Source: an uncultured Bacteroidota bacterium (GTDB taxonomy: Bacteria; Bacteroidota; Bacteroidia; Chitinophagales; Chitinophagaceae). Taken from it: a DNA stretch of 64,000 bases. The notes under the pieces were generated by a model. It was not told the DNA's origin, searched no databases, and saw only the letters and a program-made list of their open reading frames with translations. Both the position numbers and the translations under genes were made by a program. The stretch lies in the NCBI GenBank assembly GCA_903835005.1, contig CAILLK010000125.1, positions 19,282 through 83,281 of the forward strand, read 5' to 3'. This document shows positions 18,831 through 28,135 of the stretch, piece after piece (position 1 is the stretch's first letter; each line of letters starts with the position of its first letter).

Positions 18831-21323
18831 CTAAGCAAGCCCGGTTCCTTTCAATGGTTCTTCTGTTTCCTTATTGATCAGCAGGTCATACATCTGGTAT
18901 ATGATTGCCAGCAACTCCTCCGGGCTTTTACGCTGCAGGGCAGCATCTCCCCTTTCTATGAGTTGCTTTATTTTGTACTGGTCTTTATAATCCTCCGGAT
19001 CCCTGATCACATAAAGCATATAAAGCCCGGCCAGGTAGTCAAGATCTTTTTTCCTGATGTCCCAGCTCAGTTGCCGCATCTCCTCTATCCTTCTTTTTAT
19101 GATCGCTTCACTCCCGCCCAGAAATTCATTTTCATCCCTCGTTATCTGCCCGAATTTTCGCTGCAAGGCTTCGTTATCAACCTTCGATAAATAATGTACT
19201 GTAGATGCCTTCCATCCAAAATAATCCTCCCGCAATTCCCTGATCCTGTTGTCCTTCCCGGCAATATCTATAGACAGGGCCATCCTCCGTTTCTGCTCTT
19301 CCAGTTTATACTTTTCATCGGTTACATCATCTTCCTTCAGTAGTCTCAGCCGATTCTGTATCTGTTCCAGTTGTTTTATGGTTTCCCTCAGTTTAGCGCT
19401 TGCTTCAAAGTCTTCAGCTTCTACAAGTTTGCTCATGTTTTTATTGGCTATGCGCAGCAGGTAATCCGTTTCATCCTTCAGCCTCGATATATTAATGTTG
19501 CGGGATGTCGGGCTGAAAACCTCTGCATATTCCTTATCGGCTATACTCAGGTAGGCGTTTATTTTTATATCCCTGCTTTCCGTAATTTCTATGGTCAGGT
19601 CCACATCGCTGCCTTTTATCAGGTCGCGGTCTATGTCTTTTCCATTTATAGAGATAACGCCAATCGGCAGATTACTCTGTGCGGTAGCATACCTGCTGCC
19701 TTCCAGCACATTGATCAGTAGTTGATCCGTGCTGCCTTTTACTATGGTTCGGCTGATGGTTTTTGTAATCGTTTTCTTTACAGGCAGTATCTCATTTTTC
19801 TCAAACAATACCTCAAGGTGTGTTACATTATTCAGATTGTCATCTACCTCCAGGCAAATATCATTTGGCAATGGCTGCCCGTAAAGGCTGTACTTGCCCT
19901 GCACTATGCTGATGGTTGATACACTCACAGCAAGGTGCATCTGCTCCGCATCAAAAAACTTCAGGTGAAACTGGTTCAATGCGTTGGGCAATAAAGTCAA
20001 TACTTCCTCTATCCTTTTGGCCAGAGGTTTAAGCCCGCTGTCAAAGCCGCCATCATCCCTGGTTATCCGGTAAAACCGCCCGTGGGTATCTCCCGTTATC
20101 AGTGCCGAAAAGTATTCTTCCCGGTCATTGGTGTTTTTCTGGTAGGCCATTTTCACCTGCAGCTCTTCATCAGCTACATCTTTATTTTCCGAAAGTGTGC
20201 TTATTATGGCATAGCCGGATGTCTTGGTTCCGGCAAAATAAGCCGCTCCGATTGCCACTGCCGTAGTAGGGTCAACAGATGCATTTACAGGTATCCCAAG
20301 CCCATCCTGCAACATAGTTCTCACCAGCGGAATATAGGTGCTCCCCCCTATCAGTATCACTTCCTTCACCTTGCCACCATCTGCACTATGCCGGTCAATG
20401 ATCATTTTTGCAAACTCAATCGTCTCCTCAATACGTTCCCGGATAATGTCATTAAATGCATCCCTGCTTATAGTCATGAGCAGCTCCTGCTCCTCTCCAT
20501 TATCGTCCTCAGTTTCAAATTCTATTTCTGCTTCCGGCTGGTTACTAAGCATTATCTTGGCCTCTTCGGCCTTATACACCAGTTCATAATACAGCGCATT
20601 GCGCTTGCCGCTGGCGCTTTTCAGGCTGTTCATAAGGTCGGTATATTGTCCCCGGGACTGCATGTAAGGCACAATCAGCTCCTCAACAATCAGGTTGTCA
20701 AAATCAAGCCCGCCCAGGTAGTTATTGCCCTCGTGGTCCGTAATCCGCATTTCACCATCTCTGAACTGTACCAGCGCCACATCAAAAGTGCCACCACCCA
20801 GGTCATACACCAGCCAGCGGCCCTCTTTCTCCATATCATTGCCTTTGTTGGCAAAGGCAAGGCTGGCAGCAATGGGCTCCTGTAGCAGCACCACTTCCTT
20901 AAATCCGGCATCATAACCCGACTGCTTGGTAGCATTGCTCTGTACAGTATCAAAAGAAGCCGGGATAGTGATCACCACGCTCTGTGGCGACTCGGCAGTA
21001 TAAATAAAATTGCGCAGCTCCTTCAGCACCATGGCGCTAAGTTGCATGGGCGTGCGGAAGTCGCCAAGGTTAGGCACAAAAAAACTCTCCGTTGTCCCCA
21101 TCTTTCGCTTGAAGCACGAGAACACATTGCCCGGATCTTTCTCCAGGTATTCCCGGGCTTTATCACCCACCAGTATCCTTTCCTTCCTGAACCCAACCAC
21201 GCTGGGCAGCGTTTCTTTATGCCCCACAGGGTTTTTAAATACCTCCACCACCCCGTTATCGCATTTCGCGATTAAGGAATTGGTAGTACCCAGATCTATA
21301 CCAAAATTTATTGTCGAACTCAT
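18831..21323 (-). CDS. Hsp70-family (DnaK-like) chaperone
   Basis: About 830 residues. The ATPase domain shows the phosphate-1 loop INFGIDLGTTNSL, the phosphate-2 loop WLVYDLGGGTFDVAL and the adenosine motif VILIGGSTYIPLVR. The substrate-binding part after about residue 390 is divergent, and the C-terminal 250 residues are a long charged helical region with coiled-coil character. It is longer than DnaK (about 640) and lacks the EEVD-like tail. I chose the ATG giving MSSTINFGIDLG; an upstream ATG would add eight residues. This is a specialised Hsp70, probably not the housekeeping DnaK. It follows a small GrpE-like gene by 112 bp. Confidence 0.85.
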   Translation of the reverse strand: MSSTINFGIDLGTTNSLIAKCDNGVVEVFKNPVGHKETLPSVVGFRKERILVGDKAREYLEKDPGNVFSCFKRKMGTTESFFVPNLGDFRTPMQLSAMVLKELRNFIYTAESPQSVVITIPASFDTVQSNATKQSGYDAGFKEVVLLQEPIAASLAFANKGNDMEKEGRWLVYDLGGGTFDVALVQFRDGEMRITDHEGNNYLGGLDFDNLIVEELIVPYMQSRGQYTDLMNSLKSASGKRNALYYELVYKAEEAKIMLSNQPEAEIEFETEDDNGEEQELLMTISRDAFNDIIRERIEETIEFAKMIIDRHSADGGKVKEVILIGGSTYIPLVRTMLQDGLGIPVNASVDPTTAVAIGAAYFAGTKTSGYAIISTLSENKDVADEELQVKMAYQKNTNDREEYFSALITGDTHGRFYRITRDDGGFDSGLKPLAKRIEEVLTLLPNALNQFHLKFFDAEQMHLAVSVSTISIVQGKYSLYGQPLPNDICLEVDDNLNNVTHLEVLFEKNEILPVKKTITKTISRTIVKGSTDQLLINVLEGSRYATAQSNLPIGVISINGKDIDRDLIKGSDVDLTIEITESRDIKINAYLSIADKEYAEVFSPTSRNINISRLKDETDYLLRIANKNMSKLVEAEDFEASAKLRETIKQLEQIQNRLRLLKEDDVTDEKYKLEEQKRRMALSIDIAGKDNRIRELREDYFGWKASTVHYLSKVDNEALQRKFGQITRDENEFLGGSEAIIKRRIEEMRQLSWDIRKKDLDYLAGLYMLYVIRDPEDYKDQYKIKQLIERGDAALQRKSPEELLAIIYQMYDLLINKETEEPLKGTGLA

Positions 21324-21435
21324 AAAAATATCATTACTGTTCACCAAACATCTCCCACAAAATTAAAGCAAAGGATCCGTGTCCCTTATCCAAAATACCA
21401 ATTACAAGTTGTCAGCTGCCAACTGTTAACAGCCA

Positions 21436-21753
21436 CTACCCTTCCCTTCCCACCACTACCACTCCCTTCTGCACCAGCTTTCGTTTACCATTTTCTTCAA
21501 TATACAAAACCGGCTTTATCACCTCTTTTATAATAAGATTGGTAAGCGAAGTACCCGAAATATTGGCTTCCACATCTGTGCGTGTCTCCGCATATTTCTC
21601 ACCCACCGGATTATACAGGTATATCCCCGACTCCTCAATCACGCCCTTCATCTTATCACATATCCGCACTAAAGCAGGATTAGGCTCCTTGCCTGCCATT
21701 CTTTTATCCAGTTCAAAAACAAGATTAGCCATTTTAAGCCACTGCTGTTCCAT
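21436..21753 (-). CDS. Small GrpE-like protein upstream of the Hsp70 gene
   Basis: 105 residues: an N-terminal helix (QQWLKMANLVFELDKRM), then a beta-rich end GEKYAETRTDVEANISG ... VIKPVLYIEENGKRKLVQKGVVVVGREG. The second half resembles the beta head of GrpE, the nucleotide exchange factor of DnaK, but the long GrpE dimerisation helix is missing. The position directly before an Hsp70-like gene on the same strand supports a cochaperone role. The assignment is inference from fold resemblance and context. A perfect -7 promoter element lies just upstream. Confidence 0.55.
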   Translation of the reverse strand: MEQQWLKMANLVFELDKRMAGKEPNPALVRICDKMKGVIEESGIYLYNPVGEKYAETRTDVEANISGTSLTNLIIKEVIKPVLYIEENGKRKLVQKGVVVVGREG

Positions 21754-21771
21754 GTTATCTATTTATACAGG

Positions 21772-21779
21772 CAAATCTA
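21772..21779 (-). promoter_or_regulatory. -7 promoter element of the GrpE-like/Hsp70 operon
   Basis: Reads TAGATTTG on the minus strand, a full match to TAnnTTTG, 18 bp before the start codon of the GrpE-like gene. It supports co-transcription of the two chaperone genes from here. Confidence 0.5.
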
Positions 21780-22047
21780 AAACATTACCATGGCTAAAAG
21801 AACGAAAGATCATATGAAATACCAGAAATCATTTAGCCGAAAATCTGAAAAAGGAATGTGCCGTTTCTGCTTTTAGTTATTGATACCAATATTTTATACA
21901 TAACAGTTAGCACTTGAAAAATAAAAAAAGAGATTTCTTAAAATCCTGCTATATAGAATTATACTTTTAAGTAATTTTCCAAAAATTCCAGGCTCCCATG
22001 ATTAAACTCCACATCAGGAAACTGGTTATTTTTAATGATTTTTAATT

Positions 22048-23901
22048 ATGCAGAAAAAAATTAAACTTTCTCTTCAATTTAAGCTATCTATAATCCTCGT
22101 TATCAGTTCGGTATTAGTATATGTTAATACTATTTCAAATGGATTTGTATTGGATGATACAGTTGCTATCGGCAACAATTCATACGTTGTAAAAGGAATT
22201 CAGTCAATTCCTGCCCTCCTGGCAACTCCCTACCACAAAGGTTGGTCACCAGGGTTTCACGACAATTTATACCGTCCGCTTTCCCTTGTAATGTTTGCCA
22301 TCGAATACCAGATATCCGAACTTAATCCAGCCCCATACCACGCAATAAACATATTAATATTAACACTGTGTGTGATCCTGTTCTTTCTGTTCCTTGATTC
22401 ATTATTTAACAAAGAAAAGACAATTGTCGCATTCCTTGCGTCACTGCTTTTTGCTTTACATCCGGTTCATACAGAGGTTGTGGCCAATATAAAAAGCAGG
22501 GATGAACTGCTTTGCTTCTTCTTTGCATTTGCCAGCCTGAATTTGTGTTTAAAATATATGCAGAATGGTAAATTGCGTACACTGTTCTGGTGCTCATTTT
22601 GTTTTCTTTTATCCTTACTTTCGAAAGAAACCAGCATAACTTTCATTTTTATCATTCCATTTATAGCTTTTGCCTATAATAGCCAAAACAAAAAACAAAA
22701 TATTTATATTTACTCGGCAATTGGCCTAACTACTATACTCTATTTTATAACCAGGTATGCCATTCTGAATTATTCCTATTCCGGTGATTTTACAGCCATC
22801 AGTACATCAGAAAATGTACTTGCCGACAAAAACCTTTCCTATGCATCCCATTTAGCTACAGCTATTTTAGCCTGCGGCTATTATATCAAGCTACTGTTTG
22901 TTCCACATCCGCTAATATGTGATTATTCCTATAGCAGTATTCCATTGGTTCATTTTAGTGATCCCCTGGTTTGGTGCAGTTTAGGGGCATACCTGCTACT
23001 GGCTGTCTTTAGTATGTACCGGTTAATCAGAAACCTTAAGGACCCGATTGCATTCGGGATACTGTTTTTCCTTGTTACTATAGCCTTGTTTTCCAATATC
23101 TTCTTTTTAACGGGTGCAATTTTTGCGGAACGATTTTTGTTTTTTGGCTCCGCAGGTTTTTGCCTGGTAATTGCTGTACTAATAGTAAAGCTGGCTGGTA
23201 AAAAAGCAACAGATTTCTTGTTAATTTTAAAAAATCCAAAAATCCTTGCCGCTGTCATCCCGTTAATTATAGCCTGCTCGGTTCTTACATATAACCGTAA
23301 TAAAGACTGGGCCGACAACTTTGTGCTTTACACAACTGACATCAGCAAAGTGCCTGATAACTGCAGGCTGAATGATTGGGTAGCTGATCTGATAATACAG
23401 ACACTACCTGAGGAAAACGATACTGATTTACGCAAAAATGCCTTTAATTCTGCCTTGTATTACCTGAATAAAGCAGTTGAGGTTTCGCCTGATTTTATAG
23501 CCGCACAATGCGATCTGGGCAATTTGTACTTTACATTCCAGCATTTCGACTCGGCAGAGACCCATTTTATGCACGCCTATGAACTTAACCCAAAGGACAT
23601 TTTATTGATTTCCAACCTCGCACATGTTTACTATGTGACTAAAAAATACAGGGAAGCAATAAACTACAACCTGAAAGCAATTGACCTGAAACCCGATGAT
23701 GCTATTAATTATGCCAATACCGCTTCCTGTTATCTGAATTCAGGTGATTTCGATTCAGCTATTATTTTCGCAAAAAAAGCTTCGATGCTGGATCGGTCAT
23801 TCAAAGGTAACTATGCTGTTCTTTCAGCCGCATATAAAGCAAAAGGCAATACAGACTCAGCTCAGAAATATGAAGCTTTTATCAGAACAGACAGGCCTTA
23901 A
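22048..23901 (+). CDS. TMTC-like polytopic membrane protein with C-terminal TPR repeats
   Basis: 617 residues. About eleven hydrophobic helices occupy residues 12-415. The luminal-type segment VNTISNGFVLDDTVAI carries the paired Asp seen in GT-C glycosyltransferases, and ALHPVHTEVVANIKSRDELL closely resembles the HPVHTEAVA motif of eukaryotic TMTC O-mannosyltransferases. Residues about 450-610 are TPR repeats (YYLNKAVEVSPDFIAAQCDLGNLYF, HFMHAYELNPKDILLISNLAHVYY, NYNLKAIDLKPDDAINYANTASCYL). A lipid-linked sugar transferase acting outside the inner membrane is a reasonable guess; donor and acceptor are unknown. Monocistronic. Confidence 0.8.
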   Translation: MQKKIKLSLQFKLSIILVISSVLVYVNTISNGFVLDDTVAIGNNSYVVKGIQSIPALLATPYHKGWSPGFHDNLYRPLSLVMFAIEYQISELNPAPYHAINILILTLCVILFFLFLDSLFNKEKTIVAFLASLLFALHPVHTEVVANIKSRDELLCFFFAFASLNLCLKYMQNGKLRTLFWCSFCFLLSLLSKETSITFIFIIPFIAFAYNSQNKKQNIYIYSAIGLTTILYFITRYAILNYSYSGDFTAISTSENVLADKNLSYASHLATAILACGYYIKLLFVPHPLICDYSYSSIPLVHFSDPLVWCSLGAYLLLAVFSMYRLIRNLKDPIAFGILFFLVTIALFSNIFFLTGAIFAERFLFFGSAGFCLVIAVLIVKLAGKKATDFLLILKNPKILAAVIPLIIACSVLTYNRNKDWADNFVLYTTDISKVPDNCRLNDWVADLIIQTLPEENDTDLRKNAFNSALYYLNKAVEVSPDFIAAQCDLGNLYFTFQHFDSAETHFMHAYELNPKDILLISNLAHVYYVTKKYREAINYNLKAIDLKPDDAINYANTASCYLNSGDFDSAIIFAKKASMLDRSFKGNYAVLSAAYKAKGNTDSAQKYEAFIRTDRP

Positions 23902-23978
23902 GGATTCATTACATTCCGAGATGCCATTGTACTGCAACAGCCCTACCAAATATTTGGATCAACATTTCCTAATCGGTA

Positions 23979-25610
23979 TTATGCCATCACCGCACCATAC
24001 ATTTCCAGCTTCTGGGCCTTAACCCTGTCGTTAGTCATATATTCATCAAAGCTCATTTCGCGGTCTATCAGGCCACTTGGCGTCAGTTCCAGCACGCGGG
24101 TGGCGACGGTATTCGCCAGCTCATGATCTCGTGTGGTGAAGAGGATGGTACCCCGGAAGTCTTTCATGCCGTTATTGAGGGCGGTAATACTTTCAAGGTC
24201 CAGGTGATTGGTTGGCTCGTCCATCAGCAGCACGTTGCCTTTCAGCATCATCATGCGACTGAGCATACAACGCACTTTTTCGCCCCCGCTCAGTACTGTA
24301 GATTTCTTCAGTGTTTCTTCACCCGTAAACAGCATCCTGCCAAGGAAACCCCGTATGAAAGTCTCATCTTTTTCCTCCGAATATTGCCTCAGCCAATCCA
24401 CAAGTGTATTGTCATTGTTTGGGAAGTAGCTCGAGTTATCGGCAGGCAGATAGGTAGTAGTAGTGGTTACGCCCCACTTAAACATCCCTTCAAAGTCCTT
24501 ATCTTCTCCTGCAAGTATGCTGTAAAAAGCCCTGGTAGCCAGCGAATTGCTAGACATAACAGCTACCTTTTGTCCACGCTTGAGATCGAAGCTGATATTC
24601 TTAAAGAGCACTTCTCCATGAAACGTCTTGCCCAATCCTTTCACCTCAATAATCTGATCGCCGGCCTCGCGCACCTGATTGTTGAACAGGATTGCCGGGT
24701 ATTTACGGTTGGATGGCCGCATCTCATCCAGCTTAATTTTATCCAGCGCCTTCTTCCGGCTGGTAGCCTGTTTCGATTTAGATGCATTGGCCGAGAAACG
24801 GGCAATGAACTCCTTCAATTCTGCAATTTTGTCTTCAGCTTTCTTGTTCTGGTCGCCACGCTGCTTCAGCAACAACTGGCTGCTCTCGTACCAGAAGGTA
24901 TAGTTACCTGTATAAATATTAATTTTCCCGAAATCTATATCAGCCACATGTGTACACACCGTATCGAGGAAGTGACGGTCATGCGATACCACCAGCACTA
25001 TCTTATCATAATCGGCCAGAAAGTTCTCGAGCCATATAATGGTTTCCAGATCAAGGTCATTGGTTGGCTCATCGAGCAGCAGTATGTCGGGATGCCCGAA
25101 CAGCGCCTGCGCCAGCATTACCCTTACACGCTGATTACCATCTATATTTTTAACCAGCTTGCTGTGAAATTCTTCTTTAATACCCAGGTTACTCAGCAAT
25201 GTAGCTGCATCGCTCTCGGCATTCCAACCATCCATTTCCGCAAACAGTCCTTCCAGTTCACCCGCCTTTATACCATCCTCTTCCGTAAAGTCTTCCTTGG
25301 CATAAAGGGTATCCTTTTCCTTCATGATGTCGTAGAGCACTGTATTGCCCCGTATCACGGTATCCAGCACTGTTACCTCATTATACTCATGATGGTGCTG
25401 TTTCAGCACGCTCATCCTTGAACCCTTAGAGATATCTACCCTGCCCGTTGTAGGATCAATCTCACCGGAAATAATCTTCAGAAACGTAGACTTACCAGCT
25501 CCGTTGGCGCCGATAATACCATAACAGTTACCTTCAGTGAACTTTATGTTCACATCTTCAAACAGGATACGCTTGCCATAGCGAAGCGATAAGTTATTAA
25601 TTGAAATCAT
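23979..25610 (-). CDS. ABC-F family ATPase (YbiT-like)
   Basis: 543 residues with two nucleotide-binding domains and no transmembrane part, as in ribosome-acting ABC-F proteins. NBD1: Walker A GANGAGKST (34-42) and Walker B ILLLDEPTNDLD, but its signature is NIDGNQRVRVMLAQAL rather than LSGGQ. The inter-domain linker (about 240-310) is Lys-rich. NBD2: signature STVLSGGEKVRCMLS and Walker B VLLMDEPTNHLDL are good, but the Walker A position reads AVMSSNSLATRAFYSIL, without the GK(S/T) core. Thus one composite ATP site combines an intact P-loop with an intact signature, and the other is degenerate. The role is probably translation quality control; antibiotic resistance cannot be inferred. Confidence 0.88.
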   Translation of the reverse strand: MISINNLSLRYGKRILFEDVNIKFTEGNCYGIIGANGAGKSTFLKIISGEIDPTTGRVDISKGSRMSVLKQHHHEYNEVTVLDTVIRGNTVLYDIMKEKDTLYAKEDFTEEDGIKAGELEGLFAEMDGWNAESDAATLLSNLGIKEEFHSKLVKNIDGNQRVRVMLAQALFGHPDILLLDEPTNDLDLETIIWLENFLADYDKIVLVVSHDRHFLDTVCTHVADIDFGKINIYTGNYTFWYESSQLLLKQRGDQNKKAEDKIAELKEFIARFSANASKSKQATSRKKALDKIKLDEMRPSNRKYPAILFNNQVREAGDQIIEVKGLGKTFHGEVLFKNISFDLKRGQKVAVMSSNSLATRAFYSILAGEDKDFEGMFKWGVTTTTTYLPADNSSYFPNNDNTLVDWLRQYSEEKDETFIRGFLGRMLFTGEETLKKSTVLSGGEKVRCMLSRMMMLKGNVLLMDEPTNHLDLESITALNNGMKDFRGTILFTTRDHELANTVATRVLELTPSGLIDREMSFDEYMTNDRVKAQKLEMYGAVMA

Positions 25611-25699
25611 TTTTTTTAGCCGAAAGTCGTTAGTCGAAAGTCGTTAGTCTGAGCGACTAATTCCAAATTCCACATTACCAACTCCATTTTTAAGGGCTG

Positions 25700-25707
25700 C
25701 AAAGGTA
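25700..25707 (-). promoter_or_regulatory. -7 promoter element of the ABC-F gene
   Basis: TACCTTTG on the minus strand, a perfect TAnnTTTG, about 90 bp before the ATG. A TTG lies 23 bp further upstream. The 5' leader contains two copies of a 14-mer, CGAAAGTCGTTAGT, directly repeated (about 25620-25648). Confidence 0.45.
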
Positions 25708-25815
25708 GGAATAAGTAATGATAATAATCGCAATTTGAAAAACGAAAGCCTAATTAATTGTGTTAAGAAATTATCAACTAAAAATGTAAATGAAATTCTG
25801 CTGAGGTGCATATCT

Positions 25816-26180
25816 GGAATGAAATTCCGGGAACAAATGTACTGCCATCATTACCGGAGACGGATTCAATCCGTCTCTACGGAGGCCGGGGAATGAAATA
25901 CAGGGAACAAATGTACTGCCATCATTACCGGAGACGGATTCAATCCGTCTCTACGGGGGCCAGGGGAATGAAATTCAGGGAACAAATGTCCTGCCATCAT
26001 TACCGGAGACGGATTCAATCCGTCTCTACGGAGGCCGGGGAATGAAATACAGGGAACAAATGTACTGCCATCATTACCGGAGACGGATTCAATCCGTCTC
26101 TACGGAGGCCGGGGAATGAAATTCAGGGAACAAATGTACTGCCATCATTACCGTAGACGGATTCAATCTCTCTCTACCAA
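25816..26180. repeat. Tandem repeat of a 74-bp unit, five copies
   Basis: Units start with GGAATGAAAT at 25816, 25890, 25965, 26039 and 26113, so the period is 74-75 bp; the fifth copy decays at its end. Each unit contains GAGACGGA-TTCAA-TCCGTCTC, a perfect 8-bp stem with a 5-nt loop, followed by TACGGAGGCCGGG. Copies differ at few positions, so the array is young or homogenised. The frame at 25806-26045 that runs through it is a by-product of the repeat. It separates the housekeeping region from the accessory island. Confidence 0.92.
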
Positions 26181-26197
26181 TGTGATGATTTTTTGTG

Positions 26198-27781
26198 TTA
26201 CCACCTGTTGTCCCTACCCGTTTTTCCAATCGTTACAATCCCTGTTTCCCTTCCCAGCATTTCACCAATTTTCCAAATTGCGCCTTCCACAGCATCGGGA
26301 CCGTCGTCGTGGCCACGGCTGCGCGGGGCAAAGAGCATAAACTGTTCGGCCAGGCGCTCCATGTGGGGGTTGTCCTTTTCGGCTTCATTCAGGTATAGTT
26401 GCCCGTTGCGGTTCAGCGGGTCGAGCAGGCTTTCTATGCGGGTGAATTTATCGGGCTTCCTGCGGTTATCGCCCCTTATGGGTATGATCCGGCCATTGCG
26501 CCTACCGGCATCGCTGATCTCTTTCATGATCACATCCTGCATAAAGACCTCCTCGATAAAGAAGTAGCAGTTGAGGCCCTTTACCAGCTCCATGACCTGG
26601 TAGTGCCAGTTGATGAGATCGGCAGTAGTGGTCTGGGCAAGGTAGCATCTTATGATATGGTATTCCTCCTTCCACCGGCCTACAAGGACTGTGGCCTTGT
26701 AGTCGTTGGTGGCTTTATAGCTGGGGTCGGTATAGCATACCAGCCTTATGTATTCGTGCAGCGGCCTTACCTGCTTGTATGCCATTTCTTTAAACACCGA
26801 CCCTTCGGTGAGCGGATTATTGAAATATTCCTTCTGCTGCGCCGCATAGCTTTTCTGGGCCAGTACGCGGTCTATGGCCAACTCGCTGTTTTTCTCCGGC
26901 CAAGTGCTGTGGCCCTGTTCATCGCGTATGTTCACCTGCACCACCTGGTCGGCCAGTTTTGCTGCCCGCTCTATGCAGCAATCGGTGGCAATGCGGTTGC
27001 CGCAAAATATGATGGTGGTGGGTTGGGATACCGACCGGGTGCCTATGGCAGCCTCCTCTATCCAGTGCCATTTGCGGGCAATGATTTCGGGGTTCAGGCA
27101 GTCGGCATCGGTATCTACATCATCAAACAAGATGATGTCGGGCCGGGCCTCTTCATTCCGGGCGCCCCTGGGGCTCTGCCCGGCGCCAATAGCCCGGAAC
27201 GCCACGCCCTGCTGCGTGGTGAATTCGCCGGCCTGCCAGTTGCCGTTGTTTTCCTGCAGTCCATAATCCTGAATGATGCGCTTATTGTGCTCCAGATTGG
27301 CCTTGTAGGGCAGCAATAAGCGCATGGCATTGTCTTCGCTGTTGCTGATGAGCAGTACATAGCGTTTTTTCAGTACCGCTTCAGTTTTTGCGCCATCAGC
27401 GGCAATTCGGGTATGGCGGTGCCCTACCAGTATCAGGTACAGCACCTCCATCATGGTGCGGGTGCTTTTGGCCAGCTCGCGGCTCCAGATGCGCACTTCA
27501 TACCATTCGGTATTATTGAGCACCCGGCATGTAGCATCTTTATGAAACTGCGCTGCCGGGGCAAAAGCATACCGCGGGAAATAATACCGGAACCATGCTT
27601 CGGGGTCGGCTTCGAGGTGGGCTATCCGTTCCAGCCTCACTTTCTCCGGTTCATGTTCATCGATATTCACCGAATCCTGGATCATCTTTACCTGGGTCTT
27701 CCACAATCTTTTATACATGCTATTTGTTTTTGTTTTCATAGTAATCATAATCAGTATCATTAACCTAATAATGTCTCCCAC
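26198..27781 (-). CDS. Phage terminase large subunit-like protein, isolated
   Basis: 527 residues; internal Met at 15 (MKTKTNSMYKRLW) or 22 may be the true start. The ATPase part has a Walker A variant WSRELAKSTRTMM and Walker B ARPDIILFDDVDTD. The C-terminal RNase-H-like nuclease is complete: CYTDPSYKATNDYK (motif I Asp), CYFFIEEVFM (motif II Glu) and GHDDGPDAVEGAIW (motif III Asp). This is a full-length TerL, which would pump and cut phage DNA, yet no small terminase, portal, protease or capsid gene is present within the window. It is clearly more GC-rich than the RT region that follows. A prophage remnant or satellite gene is most likely. Confidence 0.85.
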   Translation of the reverse strand: MGDIIRLMILIMITMKTKTNSMYKRLWKTQVKMIQDSVNIDEHEPEKVRLERIAHLEADPEAWFRYYFPRYAFAPAAQFHKDATCRVLNNTEWYEVRIWSRELAKSTRTMMEVLYLILVGHRHTRIAADGAKTEAVLKKRYVLLISNSEDNAMRLLLPYKANLEHNKRIIQDYGLQENNGNWQAGEFTTQQGVAFRAIGAGQSPRGARNEEARPDIILFDDVDTDADCLNPEIIARKWHWIEEAAIGTRSVSQPTTIIFCGNRIATDCCIERAAKLADQVVQVNIRDEQGHSTWPEKNSELAIDRVLAQKSYAAQQKEYFNNPLTEGSVFKEMAYKQVRPLHEYIRLVCYTDPSYKATNDYKATVLVGRWKEEYHIIRCYLAQTTTADLINWHYQVMELVKGLNCYFFIEEVFMQDVIMKEISDAGRRNGRIIPIRGDNRRKPDKFTRIESLLDPLNRNGQLYLNEAEKDNPHMERLAEQFMLFAPRSRGHDDGPDAVEGAIWKIGEMLGRETGIVTIGKTGRDNRW

Positions 27782-27789
27782 AGTATTTC

Positions 27790-27842
27790 GCCCTTGCAGG
27801 GCTTTGGCTCCTTGTTTGTTATACCGGGGGCTTCACCCCCGG
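27790..27842. repeat. REP-like GC-rich hairpin pair
   Basis: GCCCT-TGC-AGGGC (27790-27802) is followed by CCGGGGG-CTTCA-CCCCCGG (27824-27842). Both are perfect stems with short loops. They resemble the hairpins near 1019-1105 and the palindromic repeats dispersed in Bacteroidota intergenic DNA. Confidence 0.65.
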
Positions 27843-27892
27843 CTATTATATTACGCTCTTTCAGAGCTAACCCAATTCTTGTGTCGGCTATT

Positions 27893-28034
27893 GAAAAGGC
27901 TTTTTGTTTGGTTATCCCATTGTTTTTAAAAAACGTAATGGGATAAGGAAAAACGCTGAAACCCTTGCTGGTGGCTGATATAAATAAATTTCCGATTATC
28001 TCATCATATCCCATTCTTTGCGGGATTGGGAATT
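27893..28034. repeat. 142-bp direct repeat, copy 1
   Basis: Begins GAAAAGGC and ends GGGATTGGGAATT; nearly identical to 28303-28444, with only a handful of substitutions. It contains an internal inverted repeat TTATCCCATT...AATGGGATAA around a 15-nt A/T-rich centre. It has no coding frame of interest and may be a non-autonomous mobile element or the footprint of a past integration. Confidence 0.85.
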
Positions 28035-28135
28035 AGGTAACCTAATGTCCGTCCGGAGTTTCTTAACAAGATTATCAATTGATTGTACCGATTACCCATT
28101 TTGCCATCAATACATGCGATGCCTTCAGCATCGGT

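Noticed and set aside
24123..25421. 432-residue frame antisense to the ABC-F gene
   Set aside because: Shadow of a well-supported gene; no family resemblance.
25816..26180. CRISPR array
   Set aside because: Repeats are contiguous 74-bp units without unique spacers, and no cas genes are near.
26399..27319. 306-residue frame antisense to the terminase
   Set aside because: Shadow frame; terminase motifs on the other strand are complete.
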